DNA from: Ustilago trichophora
Taxonomy: Eukaryota > Basidiomycota > Ustilaginomycetes > Ustilaginales > Ustilaginaceae
Reading direction: 5' to 3'
DNA length: 64,000 bases
Assembly: GCA_900323505.1 (NCBI GenBank)
Contig: OOIN01000015.1
Span: 682,001 to 746,000 of the forward strand
Shown: piece by piece, positions 9,721 to 20,100 of the stretch
Position numbering within the stretch: position 1 is the first letter of the stretch
Layout of the letters: the number at the start of each line of letters is the position of its first letter
The notes under the pieces: model-generated
Seen by the model: only the letters and a program-made list of their open reading frames with translations
What the model was told of the DNA's origin: nothing
Databases searched by the model: none
Program-made: the position numbers and the translations under genes

Positions 9721-11571
9721 GGCCAATTCAGGAGTCTTGCCATTGTTGCCGTCCATGGGCGAGGCGACGCTCTTGGGTGACAGTGGCGCTGCGGTGGAAG
9801 GGGCGCTCGTCATCCCGCTCAGCCGTGTGGAGGAAGCAGCGTTGGTGCTGCTCGAAGCTTCCACCGATGGACCCGACGATCCAACCGAGTGCGGGCCCGC
9901 AGTGGCAGAGGTGCCAGCATTACGAAGGCTGCTACCACCATCGTTACCATGACGCATGTCGTTCATGTGGGGGGCAAACGAAGAAGAATCTTCGTACGAG
10001 TTGCCTACACCGGGAGCGAGAAAGCTACCATCGTTGGCATTGCCCGAAGGAGCCCCCGTGTGCGGCAAGAAGCTCGATGCCGGTCCTGCCCCGTTGGTCG
10101 GTCGATCGTGTTCCAGATTCATGAGGTACTGAATCAGATTCTGCATCAACTGATCCTGCTGTACCATATTTCTCTGGAACGTCAACATTTCGCCAATCAC
10201 ACCCTGGTACTGTTTTGTCAGCGCCAAGATGTGATTCTGCATCTGATCCTGGACTGCGGTGAGATTCGAGATTTGCGCCTTGAGATCGGCATACTCTCCC
10301 GACTTGTCACCGCCATCCACCACTTGGAGCGGTATCGTCGGGCTATCGTCACGATCTCCATCGGTACCCAGTCCACCTTTGAGGTTGGGCTTCTTCTTGG
10401 CAGGAATCTTGCGCTTGACGTTCTCCAACAGATCCTCCCTACCACGGATGAAATCAGGATGCTGAAACTCCCACACGTGCTCGCCCACGGTACCCGATCC
10501 ATCTTCGGGATTCTTGACCTTGTGGAAATCGTACTTGTTGAGTTGTCGTACAAAGCTGGCAAAGTTGGAATGGCGAAAGTTGCGTGGAAGGACGTGCTTT
10601 GTGAAATCGTTCATGTCCTTGACGATGAAGCTCTCGCCCGAGGGAGACCAGGCTACAACGCTCTCGTAGGCTTTGTCGTCGAGCATGCTAAACAGCTTTT
10701 TGACAAAGTCGCTTGTGCCCTTGTTGGCAGTCTGTGCTGCATCGCCTGCCCGGCCTTTGCCTTTGGCATCGTAATCGTCGTAACCACCCGCTTCGTCGTC
10801 GTCCATGTCATCCTCTTGCTTGGAGACGCCATAGGGTCGGTCCATGGGATGCGAGGGAGGTCCGCCTGGCCCACCGCGGTTGAGACCCCCGGGACCAGAT
10901 GCAGATTGAAGCGATTGGGGCTGCAAGACCGAAGGGATGGGGCCGGCATTCCAGTGCTGTTGGGAGGGATGCGAGTGGTGTTGCGGCCCACCACCACCGC
11001 CACCACCACCTCCTCCTGGTGGCGGTGGTGGTGGTTGCTGCTGCTGGTTTTGAGATTGTGATGAAGGGTGGTGTGGATGTGCGTAGCCGCTGGGACCATG
11101 ACCGCTCGAGTAGTCGTACTGCGGGGGCATGCCTCCTCTTGGACCCGGATGCATCTGTGGATCCGATGCACCATGCGAAGGCGGTGGAGCGTAGGGGGAT
11201 TGCGAGGCGTAGGGAGATGCGTGTGCGCCGTGCTGACGCATGGGACTGTTTGCGTTGCCGATGGATGAGGGTGGCGCGTCGAAAGCCGAGGGGTAGTTGC
11301 CAGATGAGCGCGTTGCCGAGTTGCTAGGACTGGGACCACCAAAGTCTTGGGAGGCGGATGGCGTCCATTGCTGCTGAGGTGGCTGTCGGCCGACGGGAGG
11401 AGGGAGATGGGCTTGGGGATATGAACCGAGGTGGGGCGGATTCGAGTAAGGCGGACCTTGCTGAGAAGAAGGCGAAGGGCCTGCGTAGGGGTCCATGTTG
11501 GGATGATGACGAGGTTGAGGAGGGGCCGAGTACTGACCCTGCTGATCGTGCCAATTTGAATGGTTTGACAT
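8491..11571 (-). CDS. SKN7: Skn7-type HSF/response-regulator transcription factor
   Basis: Protein of 1026 residues and the output regulator of the fungal HOG-linked two-component phosphorelay, controlling oxidative and cell-wall stress genes in the nucleus. The ATG at 11571 (MSNHSNWHDQ) is the only good start; the frame upstream continues only to a non-ATG codon. A Pro/Gln/Gly-rich N-terminus (1-285) includes a Pro6-Gly10 run. The HSF-type DNA-binding domain spans about 287-395 with recognition helix FRHSNFASFVRQLNKYDFHK, followed by a coiled coil (about 420-490). A Q9 run precedes the receiver domain (about 740-860). That domain has the acidic pocket VDDDE, phosphoacceptor Asp790 in LVLMDIVMPN, a conserved Thr/Ser (SMTSN) and Lys (LPKPF). 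Ser/Asn-rich tails flank these domains. It is longer than yeast Skn7 (622 residues) because of low-complexity insertions. It is intronless. Confidence 0.95.
9692..9720. repeat. CAG/CTG trinucleotide run (poly-Gln) in SKN7
   Basis: Run of nine CAG-type codons on the minus strand, encoding Q9 upstream of the receiver domain. Confidence 0.95.
10988..11034. repeat. Perfect 17-bp inverted repeat in SKN7 coding sequence
   Basis: Arms CCACCACCACCGCCACC (10988-11004) and GGTGGCGGTGGTGGTGG (11018-11034) are exact reverse complements around a 13-nt loop. They encode part of the Pro6-Gly10 stretch. The DNA or mRNA could form a stable GC-rich hairpin, and the G-rich strand could form a quadruplex. Confidence 0.9.
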
Positions 11572-12269
11572 TTTGGATGAAGAGGCCACTCGTGCCGATG
11601 TGATGAGGGGGCGCGGTCAACAAGCTACAACATGTAGATTCCTGGAAGGCAGGACTGCGTTCGAGGGGGAAGCGGGTGTTTGTCTCGAGGAGCGAATCGG
11701 CCTCGAAAGCGTAGGTATCAAGCGGATGCCGCAACAAGAGGGGCGAGTTGAGTCTAGCGTGAACTCGCAGAACTGAGGAGAGGAAGCGAGAGAAGAACAG
11801 CCTCGGACAAGATCAGGGCCGCGAAATAGAGAGCTGCCTAAGCTGTCAAAGTACAGCACGAGCCGAGGTTGGAGAAACCTGAAAGCAAGAGCGGTTTTGA
11901 AAGCGGGATTTCCGATTCCACCAGAGGATTAAGACACCGAAAGCGGACGACGACGATGCGACAATGGAGGGGACGATGCGTGTATAAAGACGTGGGTCGC
12001 CGAGTGAGCCGCGCGCTTGTGTGTGCGTGGGGTGGGTTGTGAGTACGTGCGTGTGTGTGTGTGTGCGTTGCGTGGTTAAGTCCGATCCAGACGAGTGGGT
12101 TGGGAGATGGAGAGCGGCAAGTGGTATGCAGAGAGATGAAATTGTCGGACGGGCGTTGAATGGACCCAAAATGAAAGGGGGGGAAAGAGTGGAGGAAAGA
12201 AAAGGAAGAAGATGAAGTAGGTTGTTTCAAGTAAGGATCGTCGTGGTGGTGGTGGTGGTTGAGGTAGTG

Positions 12270-12317
12270 GTGGATGTGGATGTGGATGTGGATGTGGATG
12301 TGGATGTGGATGTGGAT
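12270..12317. repeat. GTGGAT hexamer tandem repeat
   Basis: Eight tandem copies of GTGGAT in the SKN7 upstream region, preceded by a GGT-rich tract. Confidence 0.95.
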
Positions 12318-12647
12318 GATGGATGATAGCAATGGAAATCGGGCTTGCTTTTTGCCGCGGCCGAAGAAATCACTGAGCGCGACGAACAAGCTGCTCTACA
12401 AACAAGAGACCCAGAGCGCGCAGCAATAGTCGTCGTCGAAAAGGGACAAAAAAAACCCCCCAAAAGAGCCAGAAAAGAAATTGGGACGTGCGGATGGTGC
12501 GGGAGCCAGAGGCGACCGACGCGGAGAGTCCGCCGTTTTTGTACTCTTTTTGTTTTTGTGTTTGACGCTGAAATTCCGGTCAAGAAGGTACTCTGTGTGT
12601 GAGATGAGGCGAAATGACCGTTTTTTGGAGCGGTGATGATGATGTGT

Positions 12648-12661
12648 CCCCCCCCCCCCCC
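12648..12661. repeat. C14 homopolymer
   Basis: Fourteen consecutive C residues. The exact length may be uncertain because of sequencing. Confidence 0.9.
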
Positions 12662-13594
12662 TTTTCATTTGAGCCGGTATGATGTAGCAGAGAACCGGCT
12701 ATCCGCCATGCACACGACCAATATGAGCCTTGAGCAACTCGGAACCAACAATAAAAAAAAAGAATAAAAAAAGAGAGATTTGGTAGAAAACAAGGTTTTT
12801 TTTTTTTTTCGCCAAATCGTACACTATCCCACTACTGTACTGTACTTCTGTACTCTACTGTGTGACCGACTGCAAGGGTAGCGCAAAAGCCGAGTCAAAA
12901 AGCAGAACGCAAAAGGCAAAAGGCACGAGATGATGCACGCTCGGACAGCTCCGAAACAGAGTGATTTGCACCTGAGGAGTGGTTTGGTGTGAGTGGGGGA
13001 GAAGCCGAGAGGGGCTAAAATGGCTTGACATTTTCACTTGATCCGACGCCGCTGCCGCCAAAAGAGCGAAAGCACGCCAGCTCAGCTCAGCTCAGCTCAG
13101 CCCAGCCCAGGGTCAGTGTCAGAGCCAGAGTCAGGGACGCATGAGAGAAGGCTGTCAGGGTGTAAGGAGAGAGAGAGAGGGCATTTTAGGCAGATCCTCT
13201 TTTGATTAATTATTTTTAATTTAGCGCAAATTCACCCTTGCAAGCCAGATTGCTTGTCTTACGATTCACGCTCACACGCGTTGATCTCTCTCTCTCTCAC
13301 CGTTGACACCAAGAGGGCGTAGATTTCAAATTTTACCCTTTTTTCTTTTTCGCCTAAGCCGACATTTCACGCACAGCAGCTGCTTGAGCTCCCACTTCTT
13401 CTTGTTCTTCGGACCGCTACAGAGGTTTGGAAGAGATTGGCGCTTACCGGTCTGGTTTCTGCCTGATTCAGGATTTCAAGAGAGACCAAGAGACTCGCTT
13501 ATTCTCTCACCCTGTGGACATGTGCAGCTCCAAACAGGGTCGACAGCAGCAACAACAGCCGGGGGCGCAGGAACCAAAGCTTGTCATGACTCAG

Positions 13595-13608
13595 GTACTG
13601 TACAGTAC
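13595..13608. promoter_or_regulatory. Perfect 14-bp palindrome GTACTGTACAGTAC
   Basis: Exact palindrome and the cleanest member of the intergenic CTGTACAG family. Two half or degenerate copies lie within 700 bp (13856-13869 and 14277-14285). Function is unknown. Confidence 0.45.
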
Positions 13609-14913
13609 ACCCTATCTCGTCCTCCGAACACAAGTTGCGGATCAATCATAACCCATAGTACACTAGATTTCTTTTTGCTGGCTGCACAAAGAAAGAAACT
13701 TCAATCTATCCTGTCACACGCGCAACGTTGGATTTCAAAGGGGCGACATCAACACTTACCAGCCAGATCCCAGATGGAATCGAGGAGCGATCGAATTCAT
13801 CTCATCTCTGATCTTGATTTTCGAAACCAAATCTTGGACTTTCAATCTCGACATGTCTGTACTGTATACGTCATTTTTTTTGTATTTATTTTTGGCTTCA
13901 GAGCACGGATAATCTTGGACAGGATGCAAGATCTTAGAAAAACAAAAACGAGAGAGAGAAGATGTTGAGGGTTCCGGTCTGCAATCGGTGCGAGAGAAAA
14001 GTCGGTCAGGTTAGAGCTTCGGCTTTCGGAAGAGATTGCTAGTAGTGTAAGAGTACTGAAATTGGCAATATGAAAATCATCTGCGGCTCACTTTTTTTTT
14101 GGGGGGCTCTTCTCAGAGAATGAGCGGAGTTGATGGTTTCACATTTTTGTTGTCGGTGGATCAGCCGCTGCCCGCCGTAGAGGCAAGAGAGAGCGAACAA
14201 TGAAAGGCTTTCCTTTCAGACCCTTTTCTTTTGATTGTTATTTATTTTTTGGCCGCGGAACGGAGTGACGGAGTAAGTACTGTACAATAGGGCGATTTTT
14301 CTCCTTCTCTCTCTCTCTCTCTCTCCATGGAGCAAGAAGAACGATGAATTTCAATTCGATCGGAAGACGAAAAGGCGCGCATACAGATGCCGGTTTTGCA
14401 TTGCTGTGGCCTATGCTGTATAGGTACAACTGTACAGCCCCGACACCCGCTGTCATACAAGCAAAAGCAAAGGTGCTGTTTCGGTGTGCATGTCCGAAAG
14501 AAGCCATGTCACTCATTCATCCATCCGACCCTCTCTCTCCCTTTCCCTCTCTCTCTCTCTCTGTTTCCATTACTCGGGATGATTTTCCCGAGTTGCTGGG
14601 ATGCTTTTCCGTTCCCATAATCTTCGTCTAGAGCTGCTTTGAGTAGCGGGTCCTTTACTTTTCCCGAATTCCAGAGGCTTATGCAAATGCCACCCGCGTC
14701 AGAAGCCCAAGTGACAGCTTTGATCTTCTCTTCTTGTCGATCGCTGCCAAGCAATTCCCAGCTTATCGGCTCACCTTGGCATATGCTGTGTGTGTAACTT
14801 GGCCCGAGTGCTGCCGATGGTAGTAGGTGCGTATGTGTGTGACAGGTGTGTGTTTGCGTGCTTGGTCTGGAACACCACATGATCACGAACCACCACCAAT
14901 TCGGATAACACAC

Positions 14914-14923
14914 ACTGTACAGT
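14914..14923. promoter_or_regulatory. Palindrome ACTGTACAGT
   Basis: Ten-base perfect palindrome of the same family as the one at 13595, in the gene-poor region. Function is unknown. Confidence 0.35.
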
Positions 14924-16101
14924 ACACACATGAACCAATCAGATTGCTTTTCAATCACACACGTTTTTACACACGACATGTTTGAAATCTACATCTACAT
15001 CTACATCTACATCTTGAGTCGTGGCGGGGTGGTGAGGTGTCAGATAGCCGGCGGGGAATCTAGCAATGGGTCCGGATTGGAGAAAGAGCTTCTTTTTTTG
15101 CGCCATGCGCCACTCCATTTCCACCTTGACATAGAGAAAGAGAGGCAAGCGAGCTTTCGGCGAGAGATCCGAGACGAAAGCTAAAGGGGGGAAAGATGTC
15201 TCCGATATGACAAGCAGTCGAACCGGAGATGCACACCCATACCTTTTTTTTTGTTTTCATGCTTTTGCAGCAGACGCACACTGCCAAAGTGTTGTCACAA
15301 CCAATCACTCTATCTTTGCGACGTTACACTGCCGACTAACGCACATCAGGACAAGGCCAGGGGGGAAAAAAGGGGGAGAAAAATCACTGTATACCTGCAA
15401 GTTTTGCTGACCGGAAACAGCACACCAGCACCTGTACATAAACCAAGTGTGGCACGTTGGGGTCAAGCTTACACAGCGCCACCTTTGATGCGCACTGCAA
15501 CTGCACCCTTGGGCTTGCAAGGTGTGGTACTGTTATCGGTCTGCCAAGATGCATGCATGTACAAAAGAGTCAGCCGAGGTGGTGCCGATATCAAGACGAG
15601 GTCTAGGCTAAACTCAACTTGAGAGGTGGAAAATTTTCCTATTCCGCTCGCTATTCTGACATGTGATCTAGAACCAACCACCTTATTCTTCTTGGTTGCG
15701 AGCCACAGGTTGATCAGGGACCGTTGATGGAAGCTGCTGACGCTGTATTGTGTTGTGGTGCGACGTTCACATGCAGTCTTAATCAATGCGAAATGAAGTC
15801 ATCCCGTAACAGCATCTACCCCTCCTTCCTCCTTACCTCCTCCGAAGCTAGACCTTTCCTGCAGGATCAGTAGATTATAATCTGCCTTTTTTCCCCCCAA
15901 GAACAACTCCCAAACCCAAACCCAATTCACATGTATATTTCTACCCGGTTTATCCATTCACCAAGAGAGAAGCTTCAATTTGTTTCACCTTGATGCAGTT
16001 TTCATCTTGGCCAGACTTTGGGTTTTGTTTGACAGCTGAATGGAAAGCGGTCCGGTCGGTGTGATCCTCCAGCCTTCCCCCTTCCCTGGAAGAAGAAGAA
16101 G

Positions 16102-16146
<45 letters not shown>
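16102..16146. repeat. A45 homopolymer
   Basis: Forty-five consecutive A residues preceded by a GAA repeat (16090-16101). This is the longest homopolymer in the window. It could be a slippage-expanded microsatellite or the tail of an old retroposed copy. No element body or target-site duplication is recognisable beside it. Confidence 0.9.
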
Positions 16147-16147
<1 letters not shown>

Positions 16148-17189
16148 ACTCGGAGACAACGATAAAGGATCGGAGTGATGCGAAAAGGCCAAGTTTTCGG
16201 TCCTTCCGCCGATCCCCTCCCCTTTTCTGTCTTTGGGGGAGTGGTCAGTATCCGCAAGTAACCGATAGCCTTTTCTTGTGTGCGTGTGTCACTCAAATAC
16301 GACATCCAACCCACGTCAGTACCAGAGATATTCCTTCTTCGTCATCCCAGCGTCTGATTCGGGACTGTTTTCGTGATGCCTGCTACTGTTTGTCAGGACC
16401 TCTGATTAAACGTTATCATGATGGTCCATACCTATTTTCATGATGAGTAATTACTCAGCCATGCTGCTGGAGGTTGGGCCACCGGGCCAAAATATGCCAA
16501 TTTGCCAATGACATTGGCGCGGGATCACGATATGATGCTGGCAGAGGTCACGACATCACGATCCGATGCTGAAAAAAGGAACAACCAAACGTGATCCTCG
16601 CAAGACGTTCGCTTGCAACTTGACATCAACAGCTGTCCCATCCTCCCCCTTCTCACCGCCTTCATTTTTCTCCGCTGCACAATTGCATCTCCTCCCACTC
16701 CATCAAAAAACCCACCCCTGCTCGTCTAGCTTACCGGCCAACCTCGGCGTTTCTCCTCTTTCCTGCCCGGCTACCAATCACCCTCCCTAGGAGAAATATG
16801 ATTTCCCCCTTATCCCCATCTTTCGGTATCGTGGAAAAATTGACCGGTGTCAAAAAAGCCGAAAAATGTGTCACACCCCGGCCAACACCAACCAATCCCT
16901 TCGGCAACTACATCTCCCCCTCACTCACATTCGCCGGTCGTCACGACGCTCCTTCTCCCACACTATCCCCCCCCCGTCTCCTCTAAGCACATGTTTCTCC
17001 ATCGCACAGCGCACAAAGTGCTCGCCAACGTCCAACAACACACGTCTCAACACTTGCACAACCAAACGCATCACCGGCATCCCAAAGACCCAAATATATG
17101 CACCTCGCTTAGCTTCTATCATCCCACGCACCCACAAGATTTTTGAGACATCTATTCTAGCATCAAACAAACCAAACAGAATAAGAGTT

Positions 17190-20100
17190 CTATCGAGCTC
17201 CTCCTCCTGCTCCGGTACTTCCCGCGCTCTGTCTTGCTTTTCGGATCTGTTGGATTCTCTCTCCGTAGCTGGGGCCTGCGGCGCTTGAAGCGGGTCGATC
17301 GGTGGACGAGGTGCCAAACACGTTGGCAAATGAGGACGAGGCGTTGCTGTCTAGACTCTCCCGGTCCAATGCCACTTTACCCATCCCCGTACCGCCGCTC
17401 GGCAGCAGCGAAGCCGGAATCCTCGGCACGGGTCCTGCCTGCTCCCTCTCCTCGGCAGCTCTTACCGCCGCATCGAGCTTCGACTTGAGTCCGATCGATG
17501 AGAACCTCGATCCGCCCGACGACTCTCTTCGGTGCAGACGGGAGCTCTTTCGGCTCCCACTGGCAGAGTTACCACCATGGTGGTGGTGGTGGTGAGCAAG
17601 CGACCCAACGTCGTGCTTGCCATCACAGCAGGCACGGACGTTGGTCAGACCATCCCAATCTTCTGGTTCGTCTTCTTCCAGCATCTGTTCTGCTGTCTTG
17701 AGACGGGGGTCGTCGTTGGCGAGTGCGCGACGGATGGGCGACTGGGTAGCGGTCAGGTCGAGAAGGTCGTAGCTGTCTTCGCCAGCATCACCTACGCTGG
17801 GTGAGTAGACGGCGCCTCCACGGAGACTGTGGCTAGGGCTCATCGAGACAGACATCTCCCGATCGTGCTCGTGCTGCTGCAGCCACGCTTTGGCCGCAAC
17901 GTCGGGGCGTTTACCCAGCGACGGGTACAGCACGCTTTGCGCGCCAATGCTTCCACCGCGTCGGCGTGGCGTCGATTCCGTGCGAAGACCGTGGTCCGAA
18001 GACCTGCGCGATAGGAAACTACGCTGGGCGGAAAGCCTACGCGAACCAGTCGCCGAGGCACTTCCAAGCGTAGCAGCTGAGGCACGAGGCTTGGCACGAC
18101 GTCCGGCGCTCCGTGTGATCAAGGTCGGGTCGTTCTCAGCATCGCTCATCAGCTCTGGTGCTGCGTTGCTGGCAATTACGGTAGCATCCTGAATCGTAGG
18201 GCGGTGAACAAGATACTCGAGTGCAGCAAGCCAGGCTTCGTGTCGCTCGCGGTTGGGTGCGCTGATCTTGACCTCGCGCGATGCCGTAGTGATGATGATG
18301 CTCTCGGGGTGCAGACCGGGTGGGTTGGGGTTACTATCCTCAACGACGCGGACGCTCTCGATCGAAGCGCTCTTGCTGGTTCCTTCCGACACCTTGGCTC
18401 CACCAGGATCGCTGATGGTCCAGTAGAGCATCTTGGTGTAAGGATGGAGCCAGAAGTAGCGGCGGTGGCGCTTGTCCGAGTGTCCACCTCGACCCATCGA
18501 CTTGCGGGTGTACTTGAACATGTATTCTCCGATCATCGTTTGAGTGATGGCGTGGATGATGGCAGGGTCTGTGGAATCAGCACCAAACTCGGACAGACCA
18601 CGCTGACCATGTCCCTTGCCCCCAACGCCCTGGCCGCGAACCACAAAGGTCTCATCACCAGCATCTGCATCGGAAGCGCGGGAAGACATCATCGACAGAC
18701 GACGGCTGACCTCGGAAGTGACATCCGATACAAAAGATGCGGCAGAAGACTGTCGCGGACCAGCTGCTGGTCGGCGAGCGGCCGACTTGCGAGATCCGAT
18801 GCTCTTGCGGCCCGAGGCGGCCAAGTTGGTGTAGATGCTGCCGTCCAATGGTTGAGGGTTGGCCGAGTCGTTCGAGTACGTGCGCGATCGCATGCTGCCA
18901 GTCCCCGAGCTCTGTTGGCGAGCACGGCTGCTCGAGGGGTAGGCGCTGGGAGGCGGACCGCTGCGACCAGAGGCACGCGACACGGAGCGAGGCTGCTCGC
19001 TGGATCCTGCAGGCACCTGCAAATGTCGTTGCTGAGCACGCGAGAGTAGATCTGCCGGGGGTGGCGAAGTAGGACGTGGTGGCGCCTGTCCAGGGGCAGT
19101 CGCCAGAACATTCCTCTTGACCGAAGGAGGAGGCATCGAAGGCGGTGGAGGCATCGACATGATGGGCGCCTTGGTCTTGTCCGGAAGAGGCGGCACGGGA
19201 GGAATCGCCTCGGATGCGTACCTGTCAGTGTGGCGCGACCAAGTAGAGTCGGCGGAAGGTCTTCGACTTTGATTCTGGCTGCTGAATGCGTCTGCACTGT
19301 ACAGCATGTTGGCTGGCGAAGAGGCACGATCGCCGCCAAAGGTGCCGACCGAGTCACGGGCACGGTTCGAAGACTTGAGACCACCGAGGATCACGAGGTT
19401 ATTCTGCGCAGCAATGCTCTCGCTGGTAGGCTGCAGTGGCGAAGAAGGAACGTCGGTCTGGACAGCAGATGACACGGAAGCGGCAGAGACCTTGCGTTGC
19501 TGCTGCTGCTGCTGCTGCTGGTAGAGCTTCCAAGCCTCATCGTCGGTCTGGCACGAGTTCTCCTTGAGCTCGACAGTGGGAACCTTGGGCGCCGCAACAT
19601 CCTTGCCAACATCGGTCGCAGGAACCTCGGTCGCCTCGACGGCATCCTTAAAGTCATCGGCCTCGTTCTCGGTGTCGGTCACCACGTCGTTCTTGACCAA
19701 CAGCTGTGCCTCTGCAGCGGCAGCAGCGGCGAGTGCGGCGGCAGCAGCAGCCTCTGCCTTGGCGATGGTGGCCTCTTGCTCGCGCACTTTCTTCTGAGCC
19801 GTGTTGAGCGCCGATTGAATCGTCTGCAGCTCCTTGTCCGAGGCGAGACGGTTCTGCTCGGTAGACGAACGCTGGGCGGCGATCGAGGACTCCAGGTAGC
19901 GGACTTTGGACTGAAGCGAAGCGACTGTTGCCTTGACTTCGTCGTGCTGCTTTTGCAGAGCAGAGTGTGCGTTCTGAGCTTCCTTGAGGTTGGATTCCGC
20001 GGAGGAGCGAGACTGTTGGGCAGCGTCGGCATCCGTCTGCATCTTTGCAAGTTGCTGCTCGAGCGCCACGACCTGAATTTGAACCTTCTCGACCTCGCTG

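Larger units (their letters stand above)
11572..17189. other. 5.6-kb gene-poor region upstream of SKN7
   Basis: No protein gene is supported in 5.6 kb. The longest open frame (13303-13968) starts at a non-ATG codon and has no recognisable content. The region holds microsatellites, a GTGGAT repeat, a C14 run, a 45-base A run, CTACAT repeats (14988-15014), several (CT)n tracts, and at least five sites of the CTGTACAG palindrome family (12831-12862, 13595-13608, 14277-14285, 14424-14437, 14914-14923). It must contain the SKN7 promoter at its left and the 3' UTR of the NUM1-like gene at its right. A long untranslated leader or a non-coding transcript is possible. Confidence 0.55.

Noticed and set aside
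13303..13968. 221-codon frame in the gene-poor region
   Set aside because: It begins at a TTG codon, reads across a palindrome and T-rich sequence, and shows no domain or sustained codon bias.
13962..14009. Short frame MLRVPVCNRCERKVGQ resembling the N-terminus of CRIPT-type zinc proteins
   Set aside because: Although followed by a possible donor (GTTAGA), no downstream exon with the remaining CxxC motifs could be found.
14344..14631. 95-codon ATG frame following a (CT)n tract
   Set aside because: The last third is simple-sequence Ser/Pro/Leu from a (CT)n tract, and no known motif is present.
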